Shown: positions 62,230 through 64,000 of the stretch, piece by piece
Layout: every line of letters begins with the position of its first letter
Position numbering within the stretch: position 1 is the first letter of the stretch
NCBI RefSeq assembly: GCF_000224065.1
Contig: NZ_AFWT01000003.1
Location: forward strand, 129,355-193,354
Length of the DNA stretch: 64,000 bases
Origin: Thiorhodococcus drewsii AZ1
GTDB lineage: Bacteria; Pseudomonadota; Gammaproteobacteria; Chromatiales; Chromatiaceae
Direction: 5' to 3'
Notes under the pieces: model-generated
What the model was told of the DNA's origin: nothing
The model's database searches: none
Seen by the model: the letters and a program-made list of their open reading frames with translations, nothing else
Made by a program: the position numbers and the translations under genes

Positions 62230-64000
62230 TCATGACGCATTGCGCACTGGGTGCGGTTCAGCAGTCAGACGCTCGAAGATCGCCCGCGCGGGCGTGCGCA
62301 CCTCCGGTGCCACCAGGCGCAGATAGTCTGCGCTACCCTCGGCCGCGGCGGCCAGCGCCTCGCGCAGCGGCCGCCACCGTTCGCCGGCCTCCGTGGCGTC
62401 GAGCAGATCGCGCGCGGCGGCGGCTTGGTCGGCCCGCACGGCTTCTTGGAATAGTGTCAGGACATCGTCCCAGGTCTCTTCGATGAAGGCTGTGCTGCTC
62501 TCGTCGACGAGGCGTTGGATCAGCGGTGCCGCAGCCGGCCAGTCGCCGAGACTGACGAGAATTGTGGCGAGTGTATGGATGCTGTAGAGGTCTTCCGGCG
62601 CGAGTTCGATCGCTCGCTCGGCACGACGGCGTGCCTCTAGGAGATCCCGATCCTGTTGGTACAAAAACCAAGCGAGTGCATTGCTGAAGGCTGGCTCGTC
62701 CGGATCGATCTCGATGGCGCGGCGGTAGGCCTGCTCGGCCTCGTCGTAGCGGGCCAAGTGGTTCTTTAGCAGATTGCCGAGCCCGTTCCAGGGGTGAGCG
62801 AAGTCCGGATCGATCTCGATGGCGCGACGGAAGGCCTGCTCGGCCTCGTCGTAGCGGGCCAAGTGGTCCTGCAGCAAATTGCCGAGCCCGTTCCAGGGGT
62901 GAGCGAAGTCCGGATCGATCTCGATGGAGCAGCGGTAGGCCTGCTCGGCCTCGTCGTAGTGGGCGAAGTGGTCCTGCAGCAAATTGCCGAGCCCGTACCA
63001 GGGGGGCGCATTGTTTGGATCGATCTCGATGGCGCGGCGGTAGGCCTGCTCGGCCTCGTCGTAGCGAGCCAAGTGGTTCTTTAGCAGATTGCCGAGCCCG
63101 TTCCAGGGGGCCGCATTGTTCGGATCGATCTCGATGGCGCGGCGGTAGGCTTGCTCGGCCTCGTCGTAGCGAGCCAAGTGTTGTATCAGCAGATTGCCGA
63201 GCCCGTTCCAGGGGGGCGCATTGTTCGGATCGATCTCGATGGCGCGGCGGTAGGCCTGCTCGGCCTCGTCGTAGCGAGCCAAGTGGTTCTTTAGCAGATT
63301 GCCGAGCCCGTACCAGGGGTCCGCGAAGTTCGGATCGATCTCGATAGCGCGGCGGTAGGCCTGCTCGGCCTCGTCGTAGCGGGCCAAGTGGTTCGTTAAC
63401 AGATTGCCGAGCCCGTACCAGGGGTACGCGAAGTTTGGTTCGATCTCGATGGCGCGACGGAAGGCCTGCTCGGCCTCGTCGTAGCGGGCCAAGTGTTGTG
63501 TCAGCAGATTGCCGAGCCCGTACCAGGGGTACGCATAGTCTGGGGCGATCTCGATGGCGCGGCGGTAGGCCTGCTCGCTCTCCTCCGGGTGCTGGTTGGC
63601 ATGGAACATCCAGGCAACGGCCAGTTGATCGCTCGTGCCTAGACGTTCCGCCGCTGCGGCTGCGCCTTCGATGTCATCAAAGGTGGCCATATCCCCTTCT
63701 CCGATAGCCTGATAGAGCGCCGTCATGTCAATGCGCAAAACAGCCTGTCCTTTCTGTCGTTCTTCATCGAGGTTTCGGCTGAGTTCTCGCCATTGATTCG
63801 GTGTCCAGCCACCAGCGTTTCGGGTCATTTGCTTTTTCTCGCTGAGCGAGAACGACGAACTACCGAGTAGCTGGAACAAGAAGACCTCTCGATCGATGTC
63901 GACCTCGGCGGTCTCCAGCGCCGCAGTCATCCGCTCCCGGATCTCGGCGAGCGCCCGCATACGCTCGGCCTTGGTGGCCAGTGCGGCATCCTCGCCGCGT
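62230..64000 (-). CDS. TPR-repeat protein, 5' end beyond the window
   Basis: At least 590 residues; the frame stays open to the right edge, so the real start is outside. After an acidic N-terminal part (VFLFQLLGSSSFSLSEKKQMTRNAGGWTPNQWRELSRNLDEE, like the end of an effector or NTPase domain), eight almost identical 35-residue TPR units follow, of the type PWYGLGNLL..HLARYDEAEQAYRRAIEIDP, then two or three diverged TPRs to the end. TPR arrays mediate protein binding. The function of the missing N-terminal domain decides its role, so none is assigned. The repeats are nearly identical in DNA too. Confidence 0.85.
   Translation of the reverse strand, partial: RGEDAALATKAERMRALAEIRERMTAALETAEVDIDREVFLFQLLGSSSFSLSEKKQMTRNAGGWTPNQWRELSRNLDEERQKGQAVLRIDMTALYQAIGEGDMATFDDIEGAAAAAERLGTSDQLAVAWMFHANQHPEESEQAYRRAIEIAPDYAYPWYGLGNLLTQHLARYDEAEQAFRRAIEIEPNFAYPWYGLGNLLTNHLARYDEAEQAYRRAIEIDPNFADPWYGLGNLLKNHLARYDEAEQAYRRAIEIDPNNAPPWNGLGNLLIQHLARYDEAEQAYRRAIEIDPNNAAPWNGLGNLLKNHLARYDEAEQAYRRAIEIDPNNAPPWYGLGNLLQDHFAHYDEAEQAYRCSIEIDPDFAHPWNGLGNLLQDHLARYDEAEQAFRRAIEIDPDFAHPWNGLGNLLKNHLARYDEAEQAYRRAIEIDPDEPAFSNALAWFLYQQDRDLLEARRRAERAIELAPEDLYSIHTLATILVSLGDWPAAAPLIQRLVDESSTAFIEETWDDVLTLFQEAVRADQAAAARDLLDATEAGERWRPLREALAAAAEGSADYLRLVAPEVRTPARAIFERLTAEPHPVRNAS
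62690..63590 (-). repeat. Tandem 105-bp coding repeats in the TPR gene
   Basis: The 105-bp unit, with a shared core such as GATCTCGATGGCGCGGCGGT and GCCTCGTCGTAGCG, recurs about eight times with few substitutions. Most differences fall in the codons at the loop (NNA, DFA, NFA) and before the His (KNH, TQH, QDH, IQH). The near identity indicates recent duplication or gene conversion within the gene. Confidence 0.9.

Noticed and set aside
62690-63590. Possible CRISPR-like regular repeats
   Set aside because: Period 105 bp, repeats adjacent without unique spacers, and in frame with a TPR protein; no cas genes.

Overview
The window is high-GC with densely packed genes. Its content points to a metabolically versatile anaerobic or facultative gammaproteobacterium, most like a purple sulfur bacterium (Chromatiaceae-type). 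The reasons are a soluble NAD-linked formate dehydrogenase, ethanolamine ammonia-lyase, a quinoprotein-associated carrier and ABC set, a complete [FeFe]-hydrogenase system, multihaem and monohaem c-type cytochromes, and exosortase-associated acyltransferase genes. No rRNA, tRNA or photosynthesis gene is present, so the assignment is inference. No convincing tRNA, CRISPR array or riboswitch was found.

Layout. (1) 1-7119: on the minus strand a NitT/TauT-type ABC importer (ATPase cut by the window edge, permease, binding protein). On the plus strand a SoxH-like metallohydrolase, a LysR regulator, an oxalate/formate-type MFS carrier and a fused SoxYZ-like carrier of the quinoprotein relay type. 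(2) 7220-13483: fdsG-fdsB-fdsA-fdhD-fdsD, formate oxidation to CO2 with NADH formation. (3) 13444-18540: EutR-like regulator facing away from eutB-eutC-ethanolamine permease. (4) 18604-24345: a second quinoprotein-associated block (c-type cytochrome, small exported Cys protein, periplasmic binding protein, YVTN beta-propeller, ABC ATPase and permease, exported helical protein). Blocks 1 and 4 look like parts of one PQQ alcohol-oxidation accessory system, but no quinoprotein dehydrogenase lies in the window. (5) 24526-27309: a chemoreceptor. (6) 27497-38240: hydG, aspA, an intruding PDDEXK (DUF1016) nuclease, hydF, hydE, an AT-rich control region, then hydB and hydA.

(7) 38289-48986: mixed genes, namely a cysteine hydrolase, endonuclease I, a macrodomain/ADP-ribosylglycohydrolase pair, an outer-membrane barrel, an acyltransferase/methyltransferase pair, RecD2 and an MFS exporter. 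(8) 49074-54598: YqhD-like dehydrogenase and OYE reductase, a second chemoreceptor, and a HAD phosphatase. (9) 54635-64000: a decaying region with a chemoreceptor pseudogene, a GH1 enzyme lacking its acid/base Glu, a DUF2239 gene split by a complete IS3-family element with a 3-bp target duplication, a large hexahaem cytochrome, and a TPR protein built from nearly identical 105-bp repeats that runs off the window.

Taken together, regions 1-6 form an electron-source island: formate (Fds), H2 or NADH (HydAB), ethanolamine (EutBC) and, presumably, alcohols through the quinoprotein relay. The most unusual observations are the HydA L1 motif TSCSPGW, the HydB NuoE-like domain that has lost three of four [2Fe-2S] cysteines, the split quinoprotein relay lacking its dehydrogenase, and the GH1 E-to-S change.
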